32,112 nt of DNA, taken from Gemmatimonadota bacterium (GTDB lineage: Bacteria; Gemmatimonadota; Gemmatimonadetes; Longimicrobiales; RSA9). Below, piece after piece: positions 17,276 to 28,277 of the stretch. A model generated the notes under the pieces. That model had not been told where the DNA came from, did no database searches, and saw nothing but the letters and a program-made list of their open reading frames with translations. Each line of letters starts with the position of its first letter. Within the stretch, counting starts at the first letter, position 1. The stretch is from positions 1-32,112 of the forward strand of contig JADGQX010000024.1 of the NCBI GenBank assembly GCA_017881445.1. The letters are read 5' to 3'. A program made the translations under genes and the position numbers.

Positions 17276-19000
17276 TTACGGAAGTGGGGCGTCACGCCCC
17301 GTCCCGCGGTCGAGCAGCAGCTCCACCCGGTCGCCCGGGTGCAGTACCGCGTCATCGGGCAGGCTGTTCCACTCGCGCACGCGCTCCACGGTGACGCCGT
17401 GTTCCCGGGCGATGCGGAAGAGCGTGTCCCCGTCCCGCACCCGGTACAGCACCAGCTTCCGGCGGGAGACGACGATCTCCTGTCCCGGCTGGATGACGCT
17501 GCCCTTGCGCAGGCCGTTCAGCTCCAGGAGCTGGGCCAGGGTGAGGCCGTGCTTGCCGGCGATGCCGGCCAGAGTGTCACCCGGGCGAACGCGGTAGCGC
17601 CCGCCGGTCCGGCCCGGCGACTCCTGGACCCTGGGCGCCGCCTTCGCGGCCGGCTCGGGAGCTTGGGCGCGAGCGGATGATCCGGCCGGATGGGCCGATT
17701 CCCCCGGGGCGTGCGAGGTACCGGCCTTCGGGCCGGCATCCGCCACCGTGGACCGGACCGGGCGCGCCGCAGCGGTCTTGGTGTGGGCGTCTCCCTCGGC
17801 GGTGGCGAGAGCGCCGGCCGGCACCATGGGGATGATGAGCTCACGCCCTTCCGCGAGCACCCTGTTCTTCTTCTTCAGGTGGTTGGCCTTGCGCAGCGCC
17901 GGCAGGCTGACGCCGTACCTTTCGGCCACGCTCGCGGGCGTCTCCCCGGCCGAGGCGGTGTAGTGCAGGTCGTGGGCGCGCTCGGCGCGCGACATGGCTG
18001 TCAGGCGCGCGAGGACCTTGCCGGCATGGCCCGCCGGCACCCGCACGGCCACGGTGCGGCCGGGGGGAGTCACGCCCAGGTAGAACTCGGGGTTCAAGTG
18101 GCGGATGACGTCCTCGGAGGTGCGGGCGGCACGGGCCAGGGCGGCCATGTCCGTTGGGCGCCGGACGTGCACGACCTCGAAGTCGTCGGCGGACGGCAGC
18201 TTGTCCGCGGTGACGCCGAAGAGAGCCGGGTACTTGGCGAGCATGGAGGCCGCCAGGAACTTCGGCACGTAGTCCCGGGTCTCGCCGGGAAGCACGGGCT
18301 CGATGCGCCAGAAGAGCGAATCGGCGCCGCGAGCGCCCCCGGCCATGGAGTCGAGCGCGCGAGCGACGCGGCCGGAGCCCGCGTTGTACGCCGCCGCCAC
18401 CAGGTACCAGCTCCCGAGCTCCCGGTGAAGGGAACGCAGGTGGTGGACGGCCGCGTCCGTGGCGCGAATGGGATCGCGCCGCTCGTCGACGTAGGTGGAG
18501 ACCTCCATCCCCTCCATGCGCGCGGTCCCGGCCATGAACTGCCAGATGCCCACGGCGTGCGCGCTGGAGGTGGCGCCGGTCACGAAGCCGCTCTCGATGA
18601 GCGCCAGGTAGACGAGGTCGCCCGGGAGACCCGCCGAGGTGAGCTGCCGCCGGATGTAGGGCTCGTAGCGCGCCATCCGCTCGAGCCAGCCGGCGAAGGT
18701 GCCGCGATAGCGCTGGAAGTACCGCAGCCAGTACTCGACGCGGCCGTTGTACTGCAGGGAGATGTCGAAGCTGTCCGGGCTCACGCCCTCGGGAAGCGGC
18801 AGCGGCTCCAGGTCCTGGCGCGTCACCTCGCGGCCGGCCCCGCCCGGCACGGCCGCGTTCATCGTATCCACCCCGGTCTGCGGCTGCGCCCGCGGCTCTT
18901 CTACGACCACCGCATCGCCCACCCCCGCGGGCCGCACCCGTCCGGCGCAGCCCGACGCGACCAACGCCAGCAGCGTGATCTCGACTGCCCTTCTCATCAC
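17276..19000 (-). CDS. MltD-like lipoprotein lytic transglycosylase with three LysM repeats
   Basis: Lipobox-like LVASGC; SLT motifs DLVYLALIESGFVTGATSSAHAVGIWQFMAGTARMEGMEVSTYVDERRDPIRATDAAVHHLRSLHRELGSWYLVAAAYNAGSGRV; LysM-like segments at YTASAGETPASVAERYGVS, YRVRPGDTLAGIAGKHGLT and YRVRDGDTLFRIAREHGVT. Confidence 0.94.
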   Translation of the reverse strand: MMRRAVEITLLALVASGCAGRVRPAGVGDAVVVEEPRAQPQTGVDTMNAAVPGGAGREVTRQDLEPLPLPEGVSPDSFDISLQYNGRVEYWLRYFQRYRGTFAGWLERMARYEPYIRRQLTSAGLPGDLVYLALIESGFVTGATSSAHAVGIWQFMAGTARMEGMEVSTYVDERRDPIRATDAAVHHLRSLHRELGSWYLVAAAYNAGSGRVARALDSMAGGARGADSLFWRIEPVLPGETRDYVPKFLAASMLAKYPALFGVTADKLPSADDFEVVHVRRPTDMAALARAARTSEDVIRHLNPEFYLGVTPPGRTVAVRVPAGHAGKVLARLTAMSRAERAHDLHYTASAGETPASVAERYGVSLPALRKANHLKKKNRVLAEGRELIIPMVPAGALATAEGDAHTKTAAARPVRSTVADAGPKAGTSHAPGESAHPAGSSARAQAPEPAAKAAPRVQESPGRTGGRYRVRPGDTLAGIAGKHGLTLAQLLELNGLRKGSVIQPGQEIVVSRRKLVLYRVRDGDTLFRIAREHGVTVERVREWNSLPDDAVLHPGDRVELLLDRGTGRDAPLP

Positions 19001-19003
19001 CGG

Positions 19004-19639
19004 CTAGCCAATCGTGCTCAGGTAGTTCCCCAGGATCCGGTTGAGCGCACTCAGCACGGCCAGCGCCGCCGTCTTCAACGGGTCCTCCGTGGTCAGGACG
19101 GCACCGACCAGGCGCAGCGGACCGCCGCTCTCCCGGAAGATCGACACCACAGTGATCTCCTGGTCGAAAGCCCGGATCTGCTTGACCCCGATCAGCCGAA
19201 GCCGGAGCTCGTCCGGCGAGAGCGCCTGCACTGCGCGAACCGTCGCCAGCGCCGCCGTCCGCATCTCCAGCGCCGCGCTCGTCTCGCCCAGCTCCTCGCC
19301 CGTGTGCAGCACCCCGTCCCACTCCAGAGTCACGCGCATCCGCACGTGACCTTCCGGCGCAGGAAACCGCTGAACTCCCACGAATCGCACCCGGTGCCGC
19401 GCGTGTGCCCCCAGCGTCGCCGCCACCTCCACCGGGATGGTGTCCGCTTCCTCCCCCTCCGCCGTCAGGATCGCGCGCGCCTGCTCCTCCAGCATCGCGT
19501 GGTCCACGTCACCTCCGGCCACGATCCAGACACTACCTCTCTCCTCGTCCACCAGGACGCGCTCCACGGCGTCGAGCACTTCGAGCCGCGTGCGCAGCGC
19601 TTGCACCGTGCTCGCGCGCAGAGCGGATAGGCTGGCCAC
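19004..19639 (-). CDS. Conserved-looking hypothetical protein, two-domain
   Basis: GTG at 19639 proposed because the longer ORF (to 19729) would run through a good promoter. Segments LEVLDAVERVLVDEERGSVWIVAGGDVDHAMLEEQARAIL and VRMRVTLEWDGVLHTGEELGETSAALEMRTAALATVRAVQAL...ITVVSIFRESGGPLRLVGAVLTTEDPLKTAALAVLSALNRIL. Stop is 3 nt before the mltD-like start. Confidence 0.75.
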   Translation of the reverse strand: MASLSALRASTVQALRTRLEVLDAVERVLVDEERGSVWIVAGGDVDHAMLEEQARAILTAEGEEADTIPVEVAATLGAHARHRVRFVGVQRFPAPEGHVRMRVTLEWDGVLHTGEELGETSAALEMRTAALATVRAVQALSPDELRLRLIGVKQIRAFDQEITVVSIFRESGGPLRLVGAVLTTEDPLKTAALAVLSALNRILGNYLSTIG

Positions 19640-19695
19640 GATGCCGACTCGCGGAAAGAGTTGAGTGGAGGTAGGACAAAGTTGGATCTGGCGCG

Positions 19696-19725
19696 AAGAT
19701 AGGCCGGAACAAAAGGCGGTGTCAA
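19696..19725 (-). promoter_or_regulatory. Sigma-70-type promoter
   Basis: Minus strand TTGACA-N18-TATCTT (-35 at 19720-19725, -10 at 19696-19701). Confidence 0.75.
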
Positions 19726-19736
19726 GCAAATGGTCG

Positions 19737-19762
19737 CGCCCGGCGGCCGGCGCCGCCGGGCG
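19737..19762 (-). terminator. Strong hairpin downstream of the eRF1-like gene
   Basis: 11-bp perfect stem CGCCCGGCGGC-cggc-GCCGCCGGGCG between the stop at 19782 and the next promoter; weak T-richness on the minus strand (gcgaccattt). Confidence 0.55.
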
Positions 19763-19781
19763 TGCCTGCCTTGGCAGCCCC

Positions 19782-20927
19782 CTAACCTAACCCACTGTGC
19801 GGCTGGAACTTGAGCAGCGCACCCGCACCGTTCATGTCCGCAAGTGCTTGCTGGCTAACGAATTCCACCGGAATCTCCTGCTCCTCCGCCATCCGGATCA
19901 TCACCTCGGCGATGTCCACGCCATCCCGGATCTCACCGCCGCAATAGGGACAGGCGCCGTCGTGACGGGAAAGGAAGAAGCCGCACTGCTGGCACTGCCC
20001 ACCGGCGTTTCGCAGGTCGCGAGCGAGCACCAGGGTGTCCACCTTGCCTTCCTGAAGCTGCTCCAGCGTCTGCTGCACACCGGCGGCGGCGAAGTGCCGC
20101 TGCCGCACCCGGTCGTGCAGCTGCTCGAGCGCACGAGTCTCCTTCTCCTGCTTTCGCCGGCCGAAGAACGGCAGCAACCGCTCTACGACCTCGGCCGCGC
20201 GAGCCTCGCCCGGCCCCGCGGCGGTGTAGACCAACTTCTCCTGGACACTCGGGCCCAGGTCGGACGTGAAGAGCTTCACGTTCTCCTCGGTGCCCAGGAC
20301 GATCAGGTACTCGGGACGGTGTCGGCGATCGAACTCCTCGAGTTCCCGCACGGCTTCCTTGAAGAAGTTCCGCCGCTCCTGTTCCTTGCGATTCTGGTAC
20401 TCTTCGTGCGACGACCCGCTCGCCTGCACCTCGTGGGGCGCGGGATGGCTCTCGGCCGCGAGCCGCTGCTCGCTCTGCACCTGACCGGAGCGCAGCGTCA
20501 GCAGCCAGAGTGAGGTCCGGTCCACGATGGCGACGCCGTATAGCGGGTGGCTCTCGACCACCTCCGCGAGCGGACCGATGATCGGGCGCTCCGCGATCTC
20601 CAGGCGGTTCTGCAGCGGCACCGCCACCTGGTACCCTTCCATCCAGTCGCTGCCGATCTCCGCGTACAGCGCGATGCCCTTGTTCGCCTCCTCGAAGCGC
20701 TCCTCCAGCCACTGTTCCACCCGCGAGAATGCCGCCCCCAGAGCCTCCCTGTGATGACCCTCCCGATCACTGTCCAGCTCCGAGAACCGACCCTTCTGCT
20801 TGGAGAGGAAGACGCCATGCGTGCGCTTGTTGTCCGAGTTCACCGACATGTCCAGGAAGAGTGAGAGGACCTGCTTGCCCGTGAAGGGCCGGTGGATGAG
20901 TCGGTGGATGTCCTCGCGAGAAGCCAT
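19782..20927 (-). CDS. eRF1/Pelota-like bacterial protein (baeRF / Balon-type superfamily) with C-terminal zinc ribbon
   Basis: MASREDIHRLIHRPFTGKQVLSLFLDMSVN... ; middle-domain pattern EEYQNRKEQERRNFFKEAVRELEEFDRRHRPEYLIVLGTEENVKLFTSDL; zinc ribbon CQQCGFFLSRHDGACPYCGGEIRDGVDIAEVMIRMAEEQEIPVEFVS; ends GAGALLKF. The upstream extension of the ORF track (to 21992) overlaps guaB and is rejected. Confidence 0.8.
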   Translation of the reverse strand: MASREDIHRLIHRPFTGKQVLSLFLDMSVNSDNKRTHGVFLSKQKGRFSELDSDREGHHREALGAAFSRVEQWLEERFEEANKGIALYAEIGSDWMEGYQVAVPLQNRLEIAERPIIGPLAEVVESHPLYGVAIVDRTSLWLLTLRSGQVQSEQRLAAESHPAPHEVQASGSSHEEYQNRKEQERRNFFKEAVRELEEFDRRHRPEYLIVLGTEENVKLFTSDLGPSVQEKLVYTAAGPGEARAAEVVERLLPFFGRRKQEKETRALEQLHDRVRQRHFAAAGVQQTLEQLQEGKVDTLVLARDLRNAGGQCQQCGFFLSRHDGACPYCGGEIRDGVDIAEVMIRMAEEQEIPVEFVSQQALADMNGAGALLKFQPHSGLG

Positions 20928-21163
20928 GAGCTCAGCCGGGGGTTCGGGTTCGCCAGCCGGCGCGAGGGGGTCGCGCCACCCACCGTCCAGGGTGCAATGG
21001 CCGTGCCCCCCTTCAGCGAACGCAGGGGCGAGGGCCATGGCCAGGGCGCACAGCGGAGGAGGGCCGAGGGCGGAAGCTCTCGTCGGGAGGGGACGACGGA
21101 CGCAGGGCACGGCGGGCTGGCCGTTCCCCCCGGGTCGTGATTCCAGGCGGGCCGCGCACCGGC

Positions 21164-22763
<1,600 letters not shown>

Positions 22764-22787
22764 GCGCTCGCCGCCAGCCCGCCCGGC

Positions 22788-23333
22788 CTAGGGCACGGCG
22801 CCGTCCTCTCCGGCGGCATCCCGGCCCGGGGGCGCCGCGGGCGGCGCGGACGCCGGCTCCGCCGGGGCGACGACGTCGTCCGCCGGCGCCGGCGCAGCGG
22901 GGGCGGCCTCCGCGTGTGGCAGCACCGGCGTGCCATCCACCACCTCCACGCCGGCCGGAAGCGTGGCCTCGCCCGGGTGCGGCGCGGGCGGCGTCGCCTC
23001 GGCGAGCATGCCCTTCCCCGCCTCCACCACCTCGTCCACCACGCCCAGGCCCGTCTGCACCACGCCCGAGACGACGTCGCGACCGGTCTCCAGCGCGCGC
23101 CGCGCCATGCCCAGCATGCTCACGGCGCCGGTGATGTACTCCGGCGCGACCGACCGGCCACGCAGCCGGTCCTGCAGCCGCTCCGCAAACCGTTGGATTC
23201 CCGACGGTTCCGAGGCTTGCCCTGCCGCGTACTTGCCCTCCAGGAACTCGATGAAGTCCAGCACCTGGAACAGCTGCCCGTCCGGGAGAACCTGCAGCTT
23301 GCGCCAGACGCGCTCGCGCGTGATGTCGTCCAT
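22788..23333 (-). CDS. DUF2281-like N-terminal domain protein with Ala/Pro-rich tail
   Basis: MDDITRERVWRKLQVLPDGQLFQVLDFIEFLEGKYAAGQ...; low-complexity Ala/Pro/Asp C-terminus. The ORF-track extension to 24416 overlaps the plus-strand acyltransferase and is rejected. Confidence 0.75.
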   Translation of the reverse strand: MDDITRERVWRKLQVLPDGQLFQVLDFIEFLEGKYAAGQASEPSGIQRFAERLQDRLRGRSVAPEYITGAVSMLGMARRALETGRDVVSGVVQTGLGVVDEVVEAGKGMLAEATPPAPHPGEATLPAGVEVVDGTPVLPHAEAAPAAPAPADDVVAPAEPASAPPAAPPGRDAAGEDGAVP

Positions 23334-23549
23334 GGTCGTGTTCCTCTCCTTGACGGTCCGCGCCCCAACCGGCGCCGCCGGAATGTACGATGCCCGCTCG
23401 CCGGCCGGGAGAGCCGACACGCCCGCCCACCTCCCTACGCAGGACAGGGCTCGCGTGTTGCGCGGGTGCGCGCCGCGGCGGGGGTCGCCCTGGCGGGAAT
23501 GAGACTCAGCCTCACATTCCCCGCCCTGCCCGACCCGGCCCAGGCCGCG

Positions 23550-23578
23550 TTGACCCCGACCACGCGCACCTCTAAGCT
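23550..23578 (+). promoter_or_regulatory. Possible sigma-70 promoter for the acyltransferase gene
   Basis: TTGACC-N17-TAAGCT, weak -10. Confidence 0.4.
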
Positions 23579-23624
23579 GTTGCTTTGCGCCGCAGCAGAG
23601 GTTCCGAGAGACCGGGGGGCTACG

Positions 23625-24446
23625 ATGGTGTTCCTGCCGTTGCGGGCTGTGGGTGTGGGTGAGGTGGCAGCCGAGGTGTACGAGCGCTGGCTGGCGGAGC
23701 TGGAGGCGTCGCTGTCGAACCCGGGAACGGATCGCAACGAGCTCTGTCGCCGGGTGCTGACGGAGCTGTACTACCCGCAGCTTCTCGACTCGGACCCGTC
23801 GTCGCTGCCATTGGCGACGCAAGTGGCGCTGCTGCAGATGGATCCGCGCAACGTCACGCTGGAGCCCGAGTACTACGCCGAGCTCGACCCGGAGCGCTAC
23901 TACCGGGTGAAGCCGCTCATCTGGCTCTGGGAGATGTTCGACAAGAGCCCGCTGGGAGAGAACGTACACCTGGGCGTGAAGCTGCGGAGGCTGCTGGCGC
24001 GGCACATCTTCGCCCGCTGCGGCGCCAACTTCAAGTGCTTCCACTTCGTGAAGCTGTCCTTCGGCTACAACCTGGAAGTGGGCGACAACGTGGTGGTCCA
24101 CCGGCACGTGCTGCTGGACGATCGCGGCGGCATCATCCTCGGCCATGGCGTCTCGATCGCCGACTTCTCCAACGTCTACAGCCACACGCATTCCCTCGCC
24201 GACGGCCGGGACGTGGAAACGCCCATGACGGTCCTGGGCAATGGCGTACGCATCACCTACCACGCGACGGTGCTCGCCGGCGTCCACATGGCGCCCGACT
24301 CCATGATCGGAGCGCTGGCGGTGGCGACGAAGGACGTTCCCGCGGGCGAAGTGGCCCTGGGGATCCCGGCGCAGCCGCGTCTGAAGAAACCGCCCATGGA
24401 GGAACGCCCGGCGCACCCGGCGACGCGGGACCCGCTGGCGGAGTGA
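23625..24446 (+). CDS. Left-handed beta-helix (hexapeptide repeat) acyltransferase
   Basis: ATG 23625; LEVGDNVVVHRHVLLDDRGGIILGHGVSIADFSNVYSHTHS...VLGNGVRITYHATVLAGVHMAPDSMIGALAVATKDVPAGEVALGIPAQP. Confidence 0.88.
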   Translation: MVFLPLRAVGVGEVAAEVYERWLAELEASLSNPGTDRNELCRRVLTELYYPQLLDSDPSSLPLATQVALLQMDPRNVTLEPEYYAELDPERYYRVKPLIWLWEMFDKSPLGENVHLGVKLRRLLARHIFARCGANFKCFHFVKLSFGYNLEVGDNVVVHRHVLLDDRGGIILGHGVSIADFSNVYSHTHSLADGRDVETPMTVLGNGVRITYHATVLAGVHMAPDSMIGALAVATKDVPAGEVALGIPAQPRLKKPPMEERPAHPATRDPLAE

Positions 24447-24483
24447 AGGCCGGGCGCGGCTCCCCGTACCCGGGTCTCATTAT

Positions 24484-24563
24484 CAACGGCCGCAAGCGCA
24501 AGCGCGAGCGTTCACGTTCACGATCGTGCACGGGAACATGCCCGCTTGCGCTTGCGGCCGTTG
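24484..24563. repeat. 80-nt near-perfect palindrome between convergent genes (possible bidirectional terminator or REP-like element)
   Basis: 21-bp outer arms CAACGGCCGCAAGCGCAAGCG (24484-24504) and CGCTTGCGCTTGCGGCCGTTG (24543-24563); inner palindrome GTTCACGTTCACGA/TCGTGCACGGGAAC (24510-24537), 12 of 14 pairs; ends 2 nt before the acs stop. Confidence 0.9.
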
Positions 24564-24565
24564 GT

Positions 24566-26521
<1,956 letters not shown>

Positions 26522-26560
26522 GGGCTCCTCCTGGATCACGATCGGGATTTGCGGCCGGGG

Positions 26561-26589
26561 ATTGTACCACGCCGACTCGCCGCCAGCAA
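26561..26589 (-). promoter_or_regulatory. Sigma-70-type promoter for acs
   Basis: Minus strand TTGCTG-N17-TACAAT (-35 at 26584-26589, -10 at 26561-26566). Confidence 0.6.
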
Positions 26590-26652
26590 CGCCACCGCAA
26601 CCGCCCGGCCAAACGCCGGCGGCCCCGGCCGGCCGCCGCCACGGGTGGCCGA

Positions 26653-26686
26653 AAACGCCGATGGCGGCTTGAATTTATCGGCGTTT
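26653..26686. promoter_or_regulatory. Perfect 10-bp inverted repeat centred on the -35 of the dksA-like promoter (operator candidate)
   Basis: AAACGCCGAT (26653-26662) and ATCGGCGTTT (26677-26686), 14-nt spacing. Confidence 0.55.
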
Positions 26687-26697
26687 CCGAATATCTT
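26669..26697 (+). promoter_or_regulatory. Sigma-70-type promoter for the dksA-like gene
   Basis: TTGAAT-N17-TATCTT. Confidence 0.7.
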
Positions 26698-26781
26698 GCG
26701 GGCCTGTCCATTTCTGGCATTAAGCGGCACCGTCCGCAACCGGGCTGCCCACGGCGCAAGCAGCCGATGGAGGCGAAGGTG

Positions 26782-27174
26782 ATGGCCAAGAAACTCACGA
26801 AGAAGCAGGTCGACCATATCCTGCAGCGCCTCCTGCGCGAACGCGAGCGCGCGCTCCGCTCTCTCGGCCAGTTCGACGAGCTGGCCAAGATGTCGGCCGA
26901 GCAGAATGATTCCGACCTCTACTCCTATTCGGACCACATCGCCGACCTCGGCACCGATGCCATGGAGCGCGAGAAGATGCTGCTCTTCGCCAGCAAGGAA
27001 GGCCGCTACCTCTACCGGGTCGAGGAGGCGCTGCGGCGCCTCTACAAGGAGCCCAAGACGTTCGGCATGTGCCACAACTGCGGCAATCCCATCGACTTCG
27101 AGCGCCTGGATGCGCTGCCCCATGCGCGCTATTGCCTCGACTGCAAGCTGAAGGAAGAGCAGGACGCGGCCTAG
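26782..27174 (+). CDS. DksA/TraR-family zinc-finger protein
   Basis: SD GGAGG before ATG 26782; SDHIADLGTDAMEREKMLLFASKEGRYLYRVEEALRRLYKEPKTFGMCHNCGNPIDFERLDALPHARYCLDCKLKEE (CxxC..CxxC). Confidence 0.93.
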   Translation: MAKKLTKKQVDHILQRLLRERERALRSLGQFDELAKMSAEQNDSDLYSYSDHIADLGTDAMEREKMLLFASKEGRYLYRVEEALRRLYKEPKTFGMCHNCGNPIDFERLDALPHARYCLDCKLKEEQDAA

Positions 27175-27198
27175 CTCGCTCGCGCTTCCCTGCTCCCG

Positions 27199-27240
27199 AC
27201 CGCGCCCCGGCCTCTCCGCCGCGGCGCGGTTCTCTTTCTC
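27199..27240 (+). terminator. Terminator-like hairpin after the dksA-like gene
   Basis: ACCGCGCC-N16-GGCGCGGT followed by tctctttctc. Confidence 0.55.
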
Positions 27241-27267
27241 GGCCCGTTCCCCGCCCCGTGGCTCAGC

Positions 27268-27303
27268 CTCCGTGCCCTCCGTTCACTCCGTGTGCTCCGT
27301 GCG
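27268..27303. repeat. 9-bp tandem repeat, CTCCGTNNN x4
   Basis: CTCCGT at 27268, 27277, 27286 and 27295: CTCCGTGCC CTCCGTTCA CTCCGTGTG CTCCGTGCG. Confidence 0.85.
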
Positions 27304-27651
27304 TCTCAGGATGGCCGCCAGATCCCGGACGAAGGCGCCGCGCGCCAGCACGCGCTCGGCACCAGCCGCGCGCGCCGCGCGGATCGCGTCCTCCCGCACG
27401 TGCGGCGCATACGCGACCACCGGCACCGCGGCCGTGGCCGCATCCGCCTTCAGCCGCGCGATGGCGACCGCCGGCTCACCCCGTGCTTCCAGGTCCACGA
27501 CCACCAGGCGCGGCGGGTCGGCCGCCGCGGTCGCCAGCAGCTCGTCGGCCCCGCGCACCAGCCGCAGCTCGATGCCGCCGGCCTGGGCCGCGCCGCGTAT
27601 GCGCGCCGCCGCCATGAGATCGGCTGCCCAGGCCAGCACGTAGTCCCGCAT
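27283..27651 (-). CDS. Degenerate response-regulator receiver-like protein
   Basis: MRDYVLAWAADLMAAARIRGAAQAGGIELRLVRGADELLATAAADPPRLVVVDLEARGEPAVAIARLKADAATAAVPVVAYAPHVREDAIRAARAAGAERVLARGAFVRDLAAIL resembles a CheY fold. The upstream start at 27696 is also possible. Confidence 0.7.
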   Translation of the reverse strand: MRDYVLAWAADLMAAARIRGAAQAGGIELRLVRGADELLATAAADPPRLVVVDLEARGEPAVAIARLKADAATAAVPVVAYAPHVREDAIRAARAAGAERVLARGAFVRDLAAILRRTEHTE

Positions 27652-27712
27652 CTCAGCGCTCCCTGTCCCAGGCCCGCACGCGAGCGGCGGGCGCACAAAC
27701 GGAGAATTACTA

Positions 27713-27742
27713 TTGACTCGGCTCCGGCGGCCGGGTTAAACT
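27713..27742 (+). promoter_or_regulatory. Sigma-70-type promoter for the fur-family gene
   Basis: TTGACT-N18-TAAACT. Confidence 0.55.
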
Positions 27743-27798
27743 AACAAAACAGCCCACTTTCATTGTTGCCGAAGAGGATCATCCAGGCCGGAGACGCG

Positions 27799-28260
27799 AT
27801 GGCGAGCAGGGACTGGGCTCTTGGCGTGCGGGCGCCCAGCGCTCCCGAGGCCGTGCTGAGGGAGGCGCTGGAGGCGAAGGGGCAGAGATACACGGGGCAG
27901 CGCGCGGCCGTGTACCGCCTCCTGCTGCACAGCCGGAGCCATCCGACCGCGGACGAGGTCTTCACGGCGGTGCGGCGGGAGATCCCGGACATCTCGCTGG
28001 CGACCGTGTACAAGTCGCTGGAAGCGCTGGTGGGCTGCGGCCTGGCGGTGAAGCTGACGTACGGCGACGCCGCGGCGAGGTATGACGGCCGGACGGACCC
28101 GCACCCTCACGCGCGCTGCAAGCGCTGCGGCGCGGTGGTGGACATGCCGGTCGAGCTGGCGGCGCAGGCGCTGGACGGCCTGGGGGACATCCGGGGCTTC
28201 CTGGTGGAGGGCTACCGGCTGGAGCTCGTGGGCCGATGCGCGAGGTGCCGGGCTGCCTGA
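27799..28260 (+). CDS. Fur-family metal/peroxide-responsive regulator (Fur/PerR/Zur not resolved)
   Basis: SD ggag before ATG 27799; RYTGQRAAVYRLLLHSRSHPTADEVFTAVRREIPDISLATVYKSLEALVGCGLAVKLTYGDAAARYDGRTDPHPHARCKRCGAVVDMP...GRCARC. Confidence 0.94.
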   Translation: MASRDWALGVRAPSAPEAVLREALEAKGQRYTGQRAAVYRLLLHSRSHPTADEVFTAVRREIPDISLATVYKSLEALVGCGLAVKLTYGDAAARYDGRTDPHPHARCKRCGAVVDMPVELAAQALDGLGDIRGFLVEGYRLELVGRCARCRAA

Positions 28261-28277
28261 TTCAGGCGCGGCCGTGG

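Noticed and set aside
20018-20026. GGQ tripeptide in the eRF1-like protein taken as the catalytic motif (approximate position).
   Set aside because: It lies at the edge of the C-terminal zinc ribbon (NAGGQCQQC), far from the middle-domain loop where GGQ functions.
20928-21163. 236-nt gap between guaB and the eRF1-like gene checked for a structured RNA.
   Set aside because: No tRNA cloverleaf, RNase P, tmRNA or 6S signature recognised by eye; a covariance-model scan would be needed to exclude an RNA.
23334-24416. N-terminal extension of the DUF2281-like ORF.
   Set aside because: It overlaps the plus-strand hexapeptide acyltransferase; the plausible start is MDDITRERVW at 23333.
27703-27720. 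GGAGAATTACTATTGACT considered as an autoregulatory Fur/PerR box upstream of the fur-family gene.
   Set aside because: Dyad symmetry is too poor compared with known Fur or PerR boxes to claim a site.
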